Assembly: GCA_021018995.1 (NCBI GenBank)
Contig: CM037587.1
Coordinates: 7,132,866 to 7,196,865 of the forward strand
From: Chloranthus sessilifolius
Lineage: Eukaryota; Streptophyta; Magnoliopsida; Chloranthales; Chloranthaceae
Reading direction: 5' to 3'
DNA: 64,000 bases
Positions 23,201-32,470 of this stretch are shown one piece after another. The stretch's first letter is position 1, and each line of letters opens with the position of its first letter. The notes beneath the pieces were generated by a model. It had not been told where the DNA came from, made no database searches, and was given only the letters and a program-made list of their open reading frames with translations. Both the position numbers and the translations under genes were made by a program.

Positions 23201-23803
23201 AGGTCGGGTCGGATGCTTCATGCCCAGATCAATCCGATGAGTCAAGCTTATGCCTCCGATCTCGTATCGGGCCAGCCCGACCCGTCAGACAGCCCTAACT
23301 AAAGTTTCGGAACCACTAGGGTTATGTTGTGGTCTTTGGGCATCAACTGATTTTTTGATTTCTATTATGTGATGATGCAGGGTGCAATTGGAATAATTCT
23401 ATTTCTAAATTTGAATACTACCAACACCCTCGACCATGGCGCAGCCATATTCGTTGTGGTGCTGGTGTGTCTCTTTGTGATGAGCTTTGCTTGGTCTTGG
23501 GGTCCCCTTGGTTGGTTGATTCCAAGTGAAACCTTCCCCTTGGAGACGAGGACCGCCGGCTTCGCCTTCGCGGTGAGCTCGAACATGCTCTTCACCTTCA
23601 TCATAGCTCAAGCCTTCCTTTCGATGATGTGCCACTTGCAAGCCGGCATCTTCTTCTTCTTCGCGGCGTGGATTTTCATAATGTGCATGTTCGTTATCTT
23701 CCTATTGCCGGAGACGAAGAACGTTCCGATTGACGAGATGACCGAAAGGGTATGGAAGAAGCATTGGTATTGGAAGCGATACATGGATGATGGTGATCAC
23801 TAG
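16771..23803 (+). CDS. Sugar transport protein (STP-type H+/hexose symporter), four exons
   Basis: Plasma-membrane H+-coupled monosaccharide uptake is the known role of this MFS family. Exons: 16771-16900, 19536-19855, 21454-22080 and 23381-23803, 1500 nt in all, 499 residues plus stop, the usual STP length. All introns are GT-AG. The start is the ATG of MPAVV; an in-frame upstream GTG with poly-Lys is untranslated leader. Motifs in order: [14 protein letters not shown] (proton-coupling Asp), NNYCKYDDQ (lid-domain Cys), [63 protein letters not shown] (sugar-binding QQ..N), [38 protein letters not shown] (second lid Cys) and [11 protein letters not shown]. Twelve membrane segments are expected. 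I see no frameshift or missing key residue. Which STP paralogue it is cannot be settled here. The stop TAG overlaps a MITE end (see 23801-23958). Confidence 0.95.
16959..17018. repeat. (TA)n(GA)n compound microsatellite in STP intron 1
   Basis: A TA run from about 16962 to 16988 passes directly into a GA run to about 17018. A second TA run lies at about 17171-17204. Confidence 0.9.
17210..17410 (-). mobile_element. Possible SINE-like repeat in STP intron 1
   Basis: It starts next to a TA run and reads GGGCCTCTTAGAGCACC ... AATCTCAAGGGTTGCCTC ... CTGGCTAGCTCGCC. A similar order follows the TA run at 28369-28560, where AGATTCGAACTCA is a minus-strand B-box-like word. The copy here has lost a clear B box. 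The assignment is tentative. Confidence 0.35.
17517..17875. mobile_element. Mutator-like MITE in STP intron 1, 9-bp TSD
   Basis: The termini GGGAGCCATTACTTGCACTC and the inverted GTGCAAGTAATGACTCCC lead long arms (GATCTATAGATCCTTAGTGG pairs with CTAAGGATCTATAGAT). The flanks are TTGTCATTA (17508-17516) and TTGTCATTG (17876-17884), 8 of 9. No coding capacity. The hairpin lies far from the splice sites. Confidence 0.8.
17985..18325. mobile_element. hAT-like MITE remnant, ...AAACTTACATCCCTA end
   Basis: The right end TTTGAGTTAAAACTTACATC then CCTA is the inverted GGGATGCAAGTTTTGA terminus. The interior is CCGAAATCGAATG, AATCGGTTTGG and AACCGATTCG words with a long T run. The left end is unclear. 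It sits in STP intron 1. Confidence 0.45.
18825..19130. mobile_element. hAT-like MITE, GGGCTGACAAAGAG variant, STP intron 1
   Basis: The left end TATGGGGCTGACAAAGAGTC and right end CTGACCCATTGACAGCCTTT form a worn inverted pair around GGTTCGGGACCGGTCGAGCC and CAACCTGGCCC words. The 8-base flanks match only partly. Confidence 0.5.
19150..19430. mobile_element. hAT-like MITE remnant, ...TTGGTAACTATG end, STP intron 1
   Basis: CGCTGACCATATTTACCAAAAT on the left and CCAACTTGGTAACTATG on the right flank CGGAATTTT / TTCCCGAAT words. It is related to 12940-13190. The minus-strand frame rich in Lys at 19239-19526 is an artefact. Confidence 0.4.
19856..21453 (+). other. STP intron 2, mostly unassigned
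   Basis: About 20180-20260 carries CGATAC-type palindrome words ending ATTTTGATGG. 20380-21130 reads like decayed LTR sequence (no coding frame, no paired end seen). The 63-codon frame at 20439-20630 has no family. The splice ends CAG|GTATG and GATTGCAG are clear. Confidence 0.5.
22128..22531. mobile_element. hAT-type MITE in STP intron 3 with perfect 8-bp TSD
   Basis: The termini TAGGGCTTTCAATATTGGG and CCCATTGACAATTCTA are inverted. The flanks are AGTACAAT at 22120-22127 and AGTACAAT at 22532-22539, identical. The interior is direct and inverted repeats of GGGTCAGGTTGGGC and TTGACCC-type words, with a roughly 80-bp unit (GGTCGGGCACATAAACTTGA...) repeated about three times. The exact duplication suggests a rather recent insertion, only 47 bases past the exon 3 donor. 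Confidence 0.85.
22532..22700. repeat. Inverted GAGCTTAGGGCTCAT words and a second GACAGCCCTA end
   Basis: AATGAGCTTAGGGCTCATT occurs at about 22537, with related ACAATGAGCCC and GGGCTCATTG words after it. A separate CCTGACCGATTTGACAGCCC end near 22684 is probably the right end of another hAT-like MITE. Confidence 0.5.
22720..23060. mobile_element. Fragments of GGAGATCG-family MITEs in STP intron 3
   Basis: GATGTGTGCCATGTGGAACC ... CTCAAGATTTATTTTG (22720-22830) and AATGATGGAGATCGTTTTTC (about 22917) with following CTTATATCAAGGAGC are two half elements, possibly one split copy. Confidence 0.5.
23130..23305. mobile_element. hAT-like MITE remnant, ...GACAGCCCTAAC end, STP intron 3
   Basis: GGATGACCCGAAAACTC on the left, GGTCGGGTCGGATGC and GGGCCAGCCCGACCCG inside, and CAGACAGCCCTAAC on the right. 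The right end matches the family. The left end is worn. Confidence 0.45.
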
Positions 23804-23958
23804 GGGGCGGACCTACGTAGTGGCGAGTGGGGTCAACTGGCCCCTCTCGAAATCTCGACCTTCCAAACTCTCTCTCTCTCTCTCTCTCTCTTTTCGCCTC
23901 TTCTATGACTCAGATCCCCTGTCCCACTCCAATAGAAGAAAATCCTGGGTCACCACTG
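23801..23958. mobile_element. hAT-type MITE at the STP stop codon
   Basis: The left end TAGGGGGCGGACCTACG and the right end, read inverted as CAGTGGTGACCCAGGATT, resemble the common plant hAT terminus CAGNGGCGGANCCAGG. The flanks GTGATCAC (23793-23800) and ATGATCAC (23959-23966) match at 7 of 8. The first three bases of the element are the TAG that ends the STP frame. Beyond the right flank the frame ATT TTA ATT GGA CCA TCA ATG TGA lines up with the host codons, so the earlier protein may have been seven residues longer. A CT run lies inside the element. Confidence 0.7.
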
Positions 23959-23966
23959 ATGATCAC

Positions 23967-24155
23967 ATTTTAATTGGACCATCAATGTGATCCTGCTTTG
24001 TTTCTTTCTTTCATTAGTACTTTGCACAACGTAAGTGTTTTAATTTTTTTTTTCTCTAGCATAATTTTTAAGTTTTTTCTCTTGCTTAATTTTTTCATAG
24101 TAATTTTTTTCTTAATTTTTTTTTTTTCATATTGATAAGTTAGCTATGTTAGAAA
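23967..24155 (+). other. Likely 3' untranslated region of the STP gene
   Basis: T-rich sequence (TTTAATTTTTTTTTTCTC) follows the displaced ancestral stop. No unambiguous AATAAA signal is seen; plant signals are loose, so the transcript end cannot be fixed. Confidence 0.35.
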
Positions 24156-24865
24156 TGTTAGATAAAATTAGGAACAGAAATTCGAAAGTAATGAAGTGGG
24201 CAAGAGAATTGGACTCGAGGCACGTAATCGTTGTCTTTAAAACGCTATTCGCTCCCTATTCGAATAAATTCTCGAGTTTGTAAAAGGGTTTCAGCGAGAC
24301 GTTTCCAGGATACAACGAGCCCAATCTCTTGGATGCAATCCTTTACTTTGCAACAGTAGAGGATCGCCTCAGAAAACTCAATTTGATGAAATACCATCAA
24401 AAGAAGAAAGCCAAAGAAAATTCTCAGGTTTATGCAAGGATTCCGATGGATTTCAGAGTCTCCGAATCTGTTTCCTAAGGCCTCATTATATAGAATTTTT
24501 AATATGACTGTTAGACCAACAGTCATATTTTGGACGACTAAAATCTTTCAAAGATCTCAACTGCTACATGAAAGGAATAATTTGATAGTTGGATCTACCT
24601 GGTCAAAATCACCAATCACCAATCGCCACGTACGCGCGCGCAAAGCCACACTCTTCTCTTCTTATTGTCAAACAATAATAGAAGGTGAAAGGTTTTATAT
24701 ATAGCTTAGGCACTTTTTACTTTTACCAATGTGGGACTATTCATTTGCATATAAAACTTCAGAATATCTATTGTCTAAAACTCAACCCAAAACTAAGAAA
24801 TCAAAATAAAGTTTTATTTTCTTTAAATTATTAAAATATTTATTATATTAATAATAAATATAACA
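24156..24865. mobile_element. Solo LTR (probably Copia-type), exact 5-bp TSD AGAAA
   Basis: It starts TGTTAGATAAAATTAGG and ends AATAAATATAACA, a TG...CA pair with TGTTA/TAACA ends. AGAAA flanks both sides (24151-24155 and 24866-24870). No PBS or internal domain adjoins, so it is a solo LTR of 710 bp. The words ACCAATGTGGGACTATTC near the end are LTR-like. An internally shorter relative lies at 29581-29840. The exact target duplication points to a fairly young insertion. Confidence 0.8.
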
Positions 24866-24910
24866 AGAAATTGCCACCTTGAGGTTACAATATTGTCAAC
24901 CTTCCATTCT

Positions 24911-25226
24911 TGTTAGATTTGTCCCACATAAGCTATGAGCTAGCCCTTCTTGGTCTCTTTGTATCTTGGGCAAACCTCACCTTACAAGCTGGTTTTGTGA
25001 GGTTGAGTGAGGCCCATTGGATTTCTTATCATGATATCAAAGACGTTCTTTATCCCCATGTCACCCATTTCTTGTCCATGTGATTTAGCTTAATCATGCT
25101 AACACGTGCGGGGGCGTTTTGGATTTGTCTCACATCGATTGTGGTTGGTCTTTCTTGGGCTTTTTATATCTTGGGAAAATCTCACCTTACAAGCAGGTTG
25201 AGTTAGACCCATTGGATTTCTTATCA
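24911..25226 (+). mobile_element. TRIM: complete miniature LTR element, 316 bp
   Basis: LTR 1 (24911-25031) and LTR 2 (about 25115-25226) share CTTGGGCAAACCTCACC-like, CTTACAAGC and CCCATTGGATTTCTTATCA blocks. The internal domain is only about 83 bp. It opens with TGATATCAAAGAC, a worn match to the initiator-Met tRNA primer site, and closes with GTGCGGGGGC, a purine-rich tract. The flanks ATTCT and ATTGT match at 4 of 5. The features together fit terminal-repeat retrotransposons in miniature, which encode nothing and depend on other elements. The LTRs are visibly diverged, so it is old. Confidence 0.75.
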
Positions 25227-25239
25227 ATTGTACTACATG

Positions 25240-26035
25240 CCCACTTCTTATTATGGGCACTTACCAAACAAGGAACTAATATATAAAATAATAATCAATT
25301 TACACCATTTTAAAAATAATAATCATACAGGGTTTTATAAAAAATGATTTACTGAAAAAGGTATTTCAAAAACATACCTTCTATTACAAAATTACATACT
25401 TACCTGTGATTTAAATCTTACCCACAAATTCTCATTTAAAAAAACAATAAAAAATTTGGACATTTTTTTATTAGGCATATGAGAGAATGCGTACGAATAC
25501 GGTCCCATATTGGCCCGTATGGAGTGCATTTTCGTAATTAAAAAAAATTGACTTTTTTTATAATAAAAATATAAATGGGGTGCGTTTTTATACTTTTCTC
25601 TTAAATCTTATTAAGCATTTAACATATTGGTAGTCTAGTCATTTGCTAAATAAGATGATACCCCTTTAGGTATATATTTTTATAAATTCTCTCTATGATA
25701 AAATGTTTAAAATGGGTATAAAATTGATATTATTTTTAAAAATAGAGTTATTATGGTAAATTTACGTTTTATTATTTATAAACTCCTATTGAAGTTAAAA
25801 AACCTTTGCATGAGCCTAAAGTGGTAAAAGAGGATGACCAGCATTGCGGGATCACATTCCTAAAAGCCGGAAAAAGATGCATCTCGTGACAAAATGGAAG
25901 CAATTTTGATTTTTGAGTATAAACTATGAGCATGGAACATGATAGGTAATTAGTGAAAATTAGCATAACAAAACTGGTATCTATGAAGTATAAATTTAGT
26001 GAACATAATAGCCTAAAGGAGTATTTATTTAAAAT
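25240..26035. other. No gene recognised
   Basis: AT-rich. Short frames (for example 25772-25966 on minus) have no domain. Nothing assignable. Confidence 0.3.
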
Positions 26036-26036
26036 T

Positions 26037-26175
26037 AAGGATCAAAATTTTGGCTGAAATGACCGAAATTTCGGTCAATTTTGTATAGGGTTAAAATTTT
26101 TGGCTGAAATTTCGGTCCAAATTTTCAGTTTCAGTCCCCTTCGAAATCAAAATAAAACCCGAAATTTTGATCCTT
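26037..26175. mobile_element. hAT-type MITE, AAGGATCAAAAT ends, CCGAAATTTCGG interior
   Basis: AAGGATCAAAATTTTGG and CGAAATTTTGATCCTT are inverted ends. The interior repeats GACCGAAATTTCGGTC and GAAATTTCGGTCC. The flanking bases (TTAAAATT, AATTAAAG) are AT-rich and only partly alike, so the target duplication is not proven. Confidence 0.65.
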
Positions 26176-26334
26176 AATTAAAGTAGAAAATCATCTATTG
26201 TCATATTGTCATAGATTCTACTATGTAGGCATTTCTTAAATAGGATAAATACATGTTAAATGTAATGGAGACAAACAAGCTGAAGATTGTATGATCTAAG
26301 ATTATCACCTATTAAGAAAAAAATTAAGAGCATT

Positions 26335-26597
26335 GCTTGAGGTGGTTTGTAGAAGTTTGTATGAAATCAAAAACAAACCTTGTATGAAGAGTTGAGACAC
26401 TATAGGCATAGGGATGCAGGAAAAGTTGAAGGTCAGTGAAGAACTGGAGGGACGCAATGCGAGAAGGGATGAGAAAGATTGTGATATTACATAGCGCTTA
26501 ACCCTAATAAGAAATGAGTGGAGGAATAAGATTTATAAAGCCGATCCCAAATAGATGGGGTAAGGCTATGATAAAAGTGATGTTGATGATGATAAAC
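26335..26597 (+). mobile_element. 3' fragment of an RTE-clade LINE
   Basis: The stretch around 26515-26580 reads, in frame, WRNKIYKADP, like the C-terminal tail (W..RI..ADP) of plant RTE-type LINEs. It is followed by CGATCCCAAATAGATGGGGT and AAGGCTATGAT and then a GATGATGATGAT tail. The preceding 150 bases are decayed coding sequence. It is heavily 5'-truncated. No target duplication was identified. Confidence 0.65.
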
Positions 26598-26719
26598 TAT
26601 TAAGGTGGAGCAAAGGAAAATCCCTTCTTAAAACAGAGGTGGTGACCACGACTATGCAATAAAAGGCTAAGCTTGTTAAAACACCACATTAATCCATATA
26701 TGATATGTACATATAAGTA

Positions 26720-26830
26720 TGTATCAAAATATCGGATTTTCGATACGTATCGTCCAACCTCAAAACCAATATGTACCGGATGATACGTATCGATTCCGGA
26801 TGATACATTCTGGTATTGATCTAAAAAAAA
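26720..26830. mobile_element. hAT-like MITE remnant with CGATACGTATCG palindromes
   Basis: GTATCAAAATATCGG on the left and TGATACATTCTGGTATTGAT on the right surround TTCGATACGTATCGTCC and GATGATACGTATCGATTCC words. Confidence 0.5.
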
Positions 26831-26984
26831 CAAAAACAAAAAAAATGATAATTTGAAATTATGTGAGAGAGAGCGCTCTCCAATATAAGATGATATTATG
26901 TGTGCTAATAACGACGGCCTTTAAAAATTTTGCCGATGGAACTATTTTCACGGGCGGCTCGTGATAAATCACTAGTGTAACAAC

Positions 26985-27115
26985 ATCGATAAAAATCTCT
27001 ATTTTTTGAGTGTAGGTCTAAGATCTCAAGATCATTGTGTCGAGGATTGGAATGAAAGATGATGGAGTGAAAAATAATCTCGATCATCTGATTCAAAGCA
27101 TATAACGATTTAAAC
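26985..27115. mobile_element. GGAGATCG-family MITE, one arm
   Basis: GATCTCAAGATCATTGTGTC and AATAATCTCGATCATCTGAT then TCAAAGCA match the right arm of the family. The left arm is absent. Confidence 0.45.
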
Positions 27116-27974
27116 ACTTAAAACTAAAGTTGAGGAGGAAGAATCTTGGATGGTAAATAAAAATACGCTTAATTAATATGAATACCCATTGTATGCAGAA
27201 GGATGAAATAGATCTTTAAATCATAACTACGTTATAGTGACGTAAGCGTCACAAGGATCACAATTTTGTTAGTGACATAAGTTGAATCAAAAGTTCCCAA
27301 TTTTAAATACCTTTCATGCTCACAGAATATCTACAGTCACAAAGTTACACGTGGCATAAATTTTCAATGCGCCGTGATCCATGGCCATTTGGCCACCCAC
27401 AAGCCATAGACTACTAAAGCACTTAAAAAAGATGTGGGAAGCCACTAGGAAGTCAAATAAAAAACCCATAAAAGGAGTGGGAAACTTAAGCCTGCTTTAA
27501 TTAGCTAGCTTTACTTTTCTCACTGTGTTGGTGGTCTCAAAGGCATGAAACCACCCACCCAACTTTGAACTACTTTTGGTGACGTGGCAACTTTGATAGG
27601 GACATGTGTATGGTATCGATTTCGCGATTAATATTCCAATTAAGAGGTCCGAGGATATGGGTTGGAATGCATTGTGGATCCATGCATTTGAATCCTGTGA
27701 GGTCTGCGTGGCACCCGTACAACAGATCATGTACCATGATAACTTGCCCGAGGAACATCAGAGGGCACCCAAAAAATTTGGACACGATCTGATGTATATC
27801 TACCATCCAAATGTGGTGAAAGGCTAAAAAATTTTAATATACCAAAATGTGTGAGGTAGTATATAAACTTTGACCACCAAAAAAATTAAATTCTTTTTAA
27901 AAATAAAAATAAATTGTATGTTATGGGACACATGATCCCAAGAGGGGTATTGTGAGCTACCCTGGGCTTCTAAG

Positions 27975-28257
27975 CATGGATCAAAATATCGTCCGATACC
28001 GATACGTATTAGTTTGGGACGTGAACGGTACGATAGTTTGGGTATTTATTGCCTCCCCTGAAAAAATAGTCAAATTATCATTCAATGTATCATCCGTATC
28101 ATTCAATGTATTGTCCGTATCGTTTAATGTATCATTCAAATTATTAGTTTTCATGTTTTTTTTTTTTGTAAAAAATCGGATAGTATCGTTTGAAACCAAT
28201 ACGTATCGGTTTTGAGGCTGGATGATACATATCGAAAAAGCGATATTTTGATCCTTG
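27975..28257. mobile_element. hAT-type MITE with 8-bp TSD, CGATACGTATTAG interior
   Basis: CATGGATCAAAATATCG and CGATATTTTGATCCTTG are inverted ends. The flanks CTTCTAAG (27967-27974) and CTTCTCAG (28258-28265) match at 7 of 8. The interior has CGATACCGATACG, direct repeats of ATTCAATGTATCATCCGTAT and CCAATACGTATCGG. Unit B carries no copy at the equivalent site, so it probably arrived after the duplication. Confidence 0.75.
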
Positions 28258-28316
28258 CTTCTCAGTCTCTAGAGAATTTGAAATATCTGATCTAGGCAAT
28301 CTAATATGGAGAGTTG

Positions 28317-28320
<4 letters not shown>

Positions 28321-28368
<48 letters not shown>
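28321..28368. repeat. (TA)n microsatellite, unit A
   Basis: A perfect TA run of about 48 bases. The counterpart in unit B is at 32407-32460. Confidence 0.95.
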
Positions 28369-28372
<4 letters not shown>

Positions 28373-28560
28373 TTGGTTGTCTGAGCCTTTTAGAGTACCC
28401 GATTAATCTCAAGGGCATGTGCCTGTCCCAAGTTAGCATATGTCAAGTTTGCAAGGGATGTAAATCTCTAAGGTAGCCTATGGAAGATTCGAACTCAAGT
28501 CTCCGATTGCCTGAGGCGGGTACCTGATAATTAAACTCGTCAAATCCATTACGATTAGTT
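28369..28560 (-). mobile_element. Possible tRNA-derived SINE remnant
   Basis: On the minus strand GAGTTCGAATCTTCC contains a B-box-like GTTCGAATC, with a possible A-box region upstream (GTTTAATTATCAGGTACC), and the 3' side abuts a TA run. In unit B the same B-box word is seen near 37560-37575 (plus strand GATTTGAACGTAGG), with the long-TIR element between. Tentative. Confidence 0.4.
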
Positions 28561-28724
28561 GAGAATTTTTTAAACCGTTCGTTGCTACAAGATATACTCA
28601 TTGAATGGTTCCGATCATTTGATAGGCATGAGAGTTACGTTGGTTGAGACATGTGTCAATGATGAGTCACTCGGCGATTCTTCTTATTATGCCTACAGCT
28701 ATGCTGAAAATGCCTACGAGTCTG

Positions 28725-29060
28725 AAACCCAATGAAATCCGTTGACTGGTTCAAATTGGAAGATGGAGATCGTGTATCATTCTAATCTTTCGCACGAAAG
28801 ATCTTAAGACCACGTGCGTATCATCAAACGGTCTGTTTTTTTGTTTCTACGAGATATAGATCCCATAAAAATGACCCTAAAATCACAAGGCACACATCAC
28901 ACTCAAATGAGATTTTAGGATTTTTTTTTGAGGAAATATGTGAGACATAAAATAAAACCACTGACCGTCTGATGGTTAGGTCATGGTATCAAGATCCGTT
29001 TTAAAGATTAGATAGAGATACAATCTCCATCGTTTGATAATTAATCAGTAGGCACAAACA
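28725..29060. mobile_element. GGAGATCG-family MITE in unit A
   Basis: AAGATGGAGATCGTGTATC on the left and ACAATCTCCATCGTTTGAT on the right lead inverted arms with central ATTTTAGGA. The same element sits at 38430-38745 in unit B, so its insertion predates the tandem duplication. Confidence 0.65.
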
Positions 29061-29580
29061 GAGTACCCATAAAACACATGATAGCTCTATTTGCACCCAC
29101 AATTTAAAATGCCCCTATTTGAACTGCTGGAATTCACATGGCATATAACCTACGAGCTTAATGCGATCAGCAAAGTCGGTCTCTAAATTCTGTTTGAACA
29201 GACTTTTGGCAACCACTTCTACACCATTGACCGTTGATACTAAAATGTCAATGGCCCAAAAGTCAATAAAACTTGAGAGGTAGGGTCACACTATTTACAC
29301 CCACCAAAACCCTAGAAGCACCCACTTGTCTCACTTGTCAAATCTCCAACAAGTTGGTGCTTTTTTGGTTGGGATAAATAGAGCTTCCCTAAAAAATATT
29401 GGACCCAACTCTTCTAGCCGCCAGTGATCTATATCATCAAAGTGATAGATTATAGATTGAAGTGCAAGTGATCCAAAATTAATGTTTTAGGGTAATTTAA
29501 ATTATTCAATTTGTACACTATAATATCAACTGTTACTTTTAATTTTAATAGCTGACATTAAACTTTACCAATATAAGTGG

Positions 29581-29840
29581 TGTTAGATAAAAGTAAGAAC
29601 AAAAATTCAAAAATAATAAAATGAGCAAAAGAATTGGATAGAAGGTGAAAGATTCTATATATAGCCCAGACACTTTTTACTTTTACCAATGTGGGACTAT
29701 TCATTTACATATAAAAAAGAGAATACCTATTGCCTAAAAATTAATTTACAAAACTAAGAAAAAAATCAAAAGCAAGTTTTATTTTCTTTAAAATTATTTA
29801 ATATATTTATTATATTTTAAACTAATAAATAAATATAACA
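29581..29840. mobile_element. Solo LTR relative of 24156-24865, internally shorter
   Basis: It starts TGTTAGATAAAAGTAAG and ends AATATAACA, like 24156-24865, but lacks about 450 internal bases of that copy. The flanks AGTGG (29576-29580) and AGTGA (29841-29845) match at 4 of 5. The corresponding site in unit B (about 39308-39320, ATAAGTGGTTCATCC) has no insert and only one copy of the target, which independently fixes the element borders. Confidence 0.8.
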
Positions 29841-29989
29841 AGTGATTCATCTACTTAGAGACATGTTTTTTAAGGTTAAGACGTACTCCAATGATAGAGT
29901 GCCACTTTGTTAATATGCAACACTATCCTATTGACTTGGACTTAGTATAGCAATCCAATCCATCCAGCCAAAGGCCATTTTCAAATTTA

Positions 29990-30437
29990 AATTGGCTTCT
30001 ATAGACTGTGCGCTACTAGATGTTGTCCTCTTTATTGGTATATGGGAATAAAAATCTAAGGATCAAAGTGATAGATGCTCACTAGAAAGCCTCAATGAAG
30101 GTGATCAACAGCCTCGCGGCACTTTTTTCAAAGATCATGTAACGATAGGTGATTAATCAACAATCCAAATTTCATGAGACCTGACACTCTTATCAGTGAC
30201 TCATTGGACGATTGATCTACTTTACAATCACTGGTCCCGATATTGTGTTTTTAGTTCATACGCTTAATCAGTTCATGAACCAACCTCGAAAACCGTTTTT
30301 AGATGCAATTATATGTGTTCTATGGTATCTCATAGGCACACCTGATCAGAGAATATTTCGGTCTACGCATATCGGTCTACACATGTCGGTCTACCAGTAA
30401 TTATTGTACAATGTTTGGCGACAGTCTTGTTTCACAT
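29990..30437 (+). mobile_element. Copia-type retroelement fossil, unit A fragment
   Basis: 30212-30400 encodes a stretch (PDIVFLVHTLNQFMNQP ... VLWYLIGTPDQ) that is the end of the reverse transcriptase domain leading into RNase H of Ty1/Copia polyproteins. It is a partial, decayed remnant. It is cut off by the duplication junction, whereas the unit B copy continues further. Old. Confidence 0.7.
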
Positions 30438-30649
30438 AAATTGTTGGTGGTCTCAAAGACATGAAATCACCCACCGTACCTCTCCATTCAATTCTCTTCA
30501 ACTTTGAACTACTTTAGGTGACGTGGCAACTTTGATAGGGACATGTGTACGGTATTGATTTCGCAATTGGAAAGACCACAGATATTGATCCATGCATTTG
30601 AATAGTGCGAGGTCCACATGGCACCCATAAAAGGGCTCATCTATCACGA

Positions 30650-31430
30650 CCATTAGCAGAGTCACGTTATGACTTGGGTGGTCAATTGACCACTTAAATT
30701 TTCTAAAAATTTGTTATAAAGTTTTAGGTGTTCTAATTTATATTAGTGGATTCTCATCCATCTAAAATTATATTGACCACCCAAAATGATCTAAAATCTT
30801 CAAACAAATTTCTTTATGGTATTTGTTATCATAACAAATATTTATTCTTTAATTTTTTTAACTAAATCCTATAATTTTGGCCTATTTTTAGGCTTCCCTT
30901 CATCTATTTAGATACTCGACTTATTTTAAAAAGATTTCTCTCATAGGCTCTACTATGTTGTAGAGCTACATACTCACATATATGACGTATAGGGTCTAGT
31001 ATAATTAATTAAAAAAATTAAGAAATTTATTATACATAACAAATATATGTAAAGAGCAAAAAAAAACTTAATACATATATAATTTTATAAAGGCATCAAA
31101 ATTATTAAATAAAAAAAATGTTAAGTCTTCCCGTTCATTATCGGGATATGTTTAACAGCTTCGATGGTCTCACGAGCTCCATGTAACGTACTGCCACATC
31201 ATCCTACTATTTGGAGGATGAGGATGATACTACCTCGTAGTCATTCTTCGAGGGAATTTTGAATTAGGTCAATTTTGTTGAAGCGACCTAATCAATATGT
31301 ATCTGATTTTCTTTTATTTCGCATCTAGTTTCATTTGTAGATATTTTTTTTTTAGCATTTGCTTAAAAAAAAATTATATAATTTTTCAACATTAATTGAT
31401 TAGATGACCACTCTATGAAAAAATCCTGAC
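30650..31430. other. Unit-B-specific AT-rich insert, unassigned
   Basis: No coding frame or clear terminal repeats. GTTATGACTTGGGTGGTC near 30668 is reminiscent of transposon interiors, but I cannot name it. Confidence 0.25.
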
Positions 31431-31759
31431 TTCATCCCTGACCATGACAAATTGTTGGAGAATGATCAGAGGCCACCCAAAAAATTTGGACACGATTTGA
31501 TGTTTGTCGTGCTTTAAAATGATTAAAAGCCACCCAAAATATTTGGACATGATCTAATGTATATCTACCGTCCAAAATATGGTCAAAGGAAAAAAATTCA
31601 ATATACCAAAATGTGTGGTGGTATATAATCTTTGACCACCACAAAAATTTAACTTTTAATTTTTTTTTTAATAAATTGTATGCTATGTGACACATGATCT
31701 CAAGAGGGGCATGATTTTGAGATCAAGTGTCAAGTGGCATGTGATCTAGGATTTGAGTG

Positions 31760-32340
31760 CATGAGTTCATCGGTACCCCAACCCATTAACCTATTACCTT
31801 CAATTAATAAGGCCTTCATCACAAAATTCTATTTTCGTACTCCCTGATTTTATTTTATTTTCAATATTTGTTTGAATCATTCTCCAAATTTGTCTGAAAT
31901 AAAATGAAACAACCTCTTAGTGAAATATTATCGAAAAAGAAAGTTGTCACTACGATATTGGGAGCTACCTTAGGCTTGTAAGGCTGCGTATGGTATAGCT
32001 CTTTGTTAGCCCCTGCCACAATGGAGTTCGTCGGCTTTAGTTTGTTTTCATTTTCTTTTCTAATTCCTTGCAAATGAAGATTTATTTGCTCTAATAGTAA
32101 CCTCCCCGCTCTCTACTAGCTTCCTACCAGAGGAAATAAAATCTGCTATGTTAAAGAGTGAGTAGAGAGGAGGGTAAAACTACTGAACATGTAATTCTTG
32201 TATAAAATCTTGTTATGCAAGGAGTTATCAAGGAGAAAGGGTACATGCTAAAACAAGTAGCGATATATTAGCAAAGAGGATGAGAACCTACTAAAGCAGG
32301 TGAACTCTGCTATGACAGGGGCTACCAAAGAGCTATGCCA
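31760..32340. other. Unit-B-specific segment with inverted GCTATG.CATACGCA arms
   Basis: Around 31985 GCGTATGGTATAGCTCTTTG and around 32326 AAAGAGCTATGCCATACGCA are inverted, with further paired words inside (GCCCCTGCCACA / TGACAGGGGC). This looks like a MITE of about 350 bp (roughly 31970-32350). Superfamily not determined. Confidence 0.5.
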
Positions 32341-32406
32341 TACGCAACCTAAATCTCTACAGAATTTGAAATATCCGATCTAGGCACTCTACTGTGGAGA
32401 GATGAG

Positions 32407-32460
<54 letters not shown>
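32407..32460. repeat. (TA)n microsatellite, unit B
   Basis: A perfect TA run, the counterpart of 28321-28368. Confidence 0.95.
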
Positions 32461-32463
<3 letters not shown>

Positions 32464-32470
32464 GGCCGCG

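Larger units (their letters stand above)
27523..30437. repeat. Tandem duplication, unit A (about 2.9 kb)
   Basis: Both units open with TTGGTGGTCTCAAAG followed by ACATGAAA-like sequence and CACCCACC. They then share GACGTGGCAACTTTGATAGG, a GCCACCCAAAAAATTTGGAC segment, a TA run, TTGAGAATTTTTTAAACCGT, a GGAGATCG MITE, and a decayed Copia piece up to ATTATTGTACAATG. The order and orientation are the same in 30438-39960. By eye the copies differ at roughly one base in six to ten. The junction at about 30437 joins the Copia piece directly to the unit start, so the duplication is head to tail. Confidence 0.75.

Noticed and set aside
27497-27827. Several short frames on both strands near 27.6 kb
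   Set aside because: No domain, and the unit B copy of this sequence at 30.5 kb does not keep them open.
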